DNA of 64,000 bases from Psychrobacter urativorans (lineage in GTDB: Bacteria > Pseudomonadota > Gammaproteobacteria > Pseudomonadales > Moraxellaceae). The notes below the pieces were generated by a model that was not told the DNA's origin, did not search any database, and was given only the letters and a program-made list of their open reading frames with translations. The stretch spans positions 1-64,000 of the forward strand of contig NZ_CAJHBR010000016.1 in NCBI RefSeq assembly GCF_904846695.1. The letters are read 5' to 3'. This document shows, in pieces, positions 62,402-64,000 of the stretch; position 1 is the stretch's first letter; every line of letters begins with the position of its first letter. Position numbers and translations under genes: made by a program.

Positions 62402-63673
62402 ATGGAAATCACCTTAAACGGCTATTACACCCTGATATTTGCAACGCTAGTGCTGTTACTCGGCCGCTTTATGATTAAAAATATTAAGGTACTCGAAGAC
62501 TTTAATATACCAGAGCCTGTAGTAGGTGGTCTAGTTGCAGCAATTATTGTTTATTCCCTCAATATTTTTTGGGGGTATACCTTCAACTTTCACCAAGGTC
62601 TACAGACTGCGACGATGCTGATGTTCTTCGCCTCTATCGGACTTAGTGCTGATTTTGGTAGGCTTAAAGCCGGTGGCACCCCATTATTAATTTTTCTCGC
62701 TGTAGTATCCGTATTTATTGTTTTACAGGATGTGGTCGGTGTCGGTATGGCAAGCGCACTTGGACTTGATCCTTTACTCGGCTTAGTGACGGGTTCTATT
62801 TCCCTAACTGGTGGCCATGGTACTGCAGGTGCATGGGGCGTAGTATTAGAAGAAGAGTACGGAGTTGTTGGCGCAACCACACTAGGTATCGCAGTTGCTA
62901 CCTATGGTTTGGTAGCTGGCGGTATTGTTGGTGGTCCTGTTGCCCGCCGATTAATCAAAAACCTTGGTTTACAACCAACACCAGCTAATCCAAATCCGAC
63001 TAAAGCTGAAAAAGTCGCTGGCGCGCAGTCCATATACAGCACTAAGCATGATGAAGATGGAGATCATCGCGAAGAAGAGATGTTTGAAAAGCCCGATAAC
63101 ATTCGTCTTATCACTGCCTCCTCTACTATTGAGACTTTAGCGCTATTCGCTGCCGCTTTGGCTATTGCCGACATCATGACCATCGTTGCAGAAGGCACTT
63201 GGTTTCAGCTACCAACGTTCGTTTGGGCACTAGCTGCTGGGGTGATTATTCGTAACTCACTTACTATCGTGTTTAACTTCGATATGTTTGACCGAGCGAT
63301 TGACGTTATTGGTAATGCGTCTTTAAGTCTATTCCTTGCGATGGCATTATTATCTCTAAAACTATGGCAATTAACTGATTTAGCAGGTCCGGTATTAATT
63401 ATATTACTAGTACAAACCATTGTTATGATCTTATATGCTTACTTTGTAACTTCTAGAATAATGGGCAAGGATTACGATGCTGCTGTATTGGCAGCGGGTC
63501 ATTGTGGCTTTGGTATGGGTGCAACACCGACCGCTATTGCGAACATGCAGGCTGTCACCGATCGCTACTTACCTTCGCCAAAGGCGTTCTTAATTGTACC
63601 TATGGTTGGCGCTTTCTTCGTTGATATTATCAATGCTACGGTATTACAGATATTTACTAAAATACCGTTCTAA
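62402..63673 (+). CDS. gltS: Sodium/glutamate symporter GltS
   Basis: 423 residues from ATG at 62402 (GAGGAAAAAGTT upstream); a TTG at 62372 lies inside the inverted repeat and is unlikely. GltS features: NIPEPVVGGLVAAI, two inverted halves with Gly-rich reentrant loops (SLTGGHGTAGAWGVVLEE and GHCGFGMGATPTAIANM), ten or more helices, and a charged cytoplasmic loop at ~205-240 (KHDEDGDHREEEMFEKPDN). Na+-driven glutamate uptake. Confidence 0.95.
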   Translation: MEITLNGYYTLIFATLVLLLGRFMIKNIKVLEDFNIPEPVVGGLVAAIIVYSLNIFWGYTFNFHQGLQTATMLMFFASIGLSADFGRLKAGGTPLLIFLAVVSVFIVLQDVVGVGMASALGLDPLLGLVTGSISLTGGHGTAGAWGVVLEEEYGVVGATTLGIAVATYGLVAGGIVGGPVARRLIKNLGLQPTPANPNPTKAEKVAGAQSIYSTKHDEDGDHREEEMFEKPDNIRLITASSTIETLALFAAALAIADIMTIVAEGTWFQLPTFVWALAAGVIIRNSLTIVFNFDMFDRAIDVIGNASLSLFLAMALLSLKLWQLTDLAGPVLIILLVQTIVMILYAYFVTSRIMGKDYDAAVLAAGHCGFGMGATPTAIANMQAVTDRYLPSPKAFLIVPMVGAFFVDIINATVLQIFTKIPF

Positions 63674-63702
63674 TCATTGGCTAAAACGATTTCAGTAATT
63701 TT

Positions 63703-63740
63703 AAAACCCCCAAACTATGATGGCTTGGGGGTTTTATTTT
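63703..63740. terminator. Terminator after gltS
   Basis: Stem aaaacccccaa / ttgggggtttt with an 11-base loop, then attttg. Also usable by the convergent exporter gene. Confidence 0.88.
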
Positions 63741-63782
63741 GTAGATAAATAATGGGTTTAGTTATTGAGATATTTTAAAGAG

Positions 63783-64000
63783 TTAACCAAACACATATTT
63801 AGTGATCATGGCTAAACACACGACTACAATCATGGGTCGAATCAGCTTGCTACCGCCTTTCACCACCATATGCGAGCCAAAATAGGCACCGATAGTTTGT
63901 CCAACCATCATCGCTAGCCCCACTTTCCACAGTACATTACCGCCTAAGATGAAGAATATTAGCGAGCCGATGTTAGTAGATAAGTTCAATACTTTCGCGG
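63783..64000 (-). CDS. TauE/SafE (TSUP) family exporter, C-terminal end only
   Basis: 72 complete codons visible, ending KLIRPMIVVVCLAMITKYVFG; the frame runs off the window on its N-terminal side. NLSTNIGSLIFFILGGNVLW and GQTIGAYFGSHMVVKGG are typical of the last helices of the TauE/SafE sulfite/organosulfonate exporter family. Substrate cannot be told from this end. Confidence 0.85.
   Translation of the reverse strand, partial: AKVLNLSTNIGSLIFFILGGNVLWKVGLAMMVGQTIGAYFGSHMVVKGGSKLIRPMIVVVCLAMITKYVFG

Overview
The window looks like chromosomal DNA of a Gammaproteobacterium of the Moraxellaceae, most likely Psychrobacter. This rests on moderate-to-low GC by eye, an OxyR/AhpC/AhpF set, a Pil-Chp chemosensory cluster of the Pseudomonas/Acinetobacter type, a BigR sulfide cluster and many small lipoproteins. 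It is mostly core genome. I see no insertion sequence, prophage, CRISPR array, rRNA or integrase.

Layout. 1-1851 (minus): start of a giant Bap-like adhesin, cut by the window edge inside a 99-residue Asp-Ala repeat, preceded by an OmpA-type lipoprotein. 3022-3096: tRNA-Gly(GCC). 3626-6179: M48 lipoprotein protease, BolA, SirB2-like protein and a small lipoprotein. 6287-12569: a sulfur/thiol region with thioredoxin 2, a METTL7-like methyltransferase, a DUF2892 membrane protein and a persulfide-dioxygenase-type MBL enzyme, facing BigR, a SulP transporter and two DUF442 sulfurtransferase-like proteins. 12880-17838: peroxide defence (ahpF, ahpC, divergent oxyR), ydcH and an HD hydrolase. 18007-25246: a YgjP-type protease and a four-gene iron cluster (imelysin, di-heme oxidoreductase, second imelysin, DUF1513) behind a good Fur box. 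25475-28942: OmpA lipoprotein, acyltransferase, and a membrane protein with an S4-like arginine helix.

29105-31487: minC, then a 467-bp gap, then minDE. 31612-41074 (minus): cytochrome b561 and the twitching chemosensory cluster pilG-pilH-pilI-pilJ-chpA-chpC. 41512-45807: an orphan membrane-fusion-type lipoprotein and an OmpR/EnvZ-like pair whose kinase carries a long disordered insert in its ATPase domain. 45984-48704: metNIQ methionine importer. 49161-53591: aldo/keto reductase and ccmABCDE (without ccmFGH here). 53714-64000: unknown protein, HDAC-like deacetylase, DUF2905, coaBC with a His-rich insert, RadC-like protein, long FadE, gltS behind twin palindromes, and the end of a TauE/SafE exporter.

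No wholly new multi-gene system is obvious. The best leads are the BigR-linked METTL7-like methyltransferase (a possible sulfide/thiol S-methylation branch), architectural oddities in PilJ, the sensor kinase, CoaBC and MetN, and dyad elements before bigR and gltS. All calls are from reading the sequence; no database search was run.
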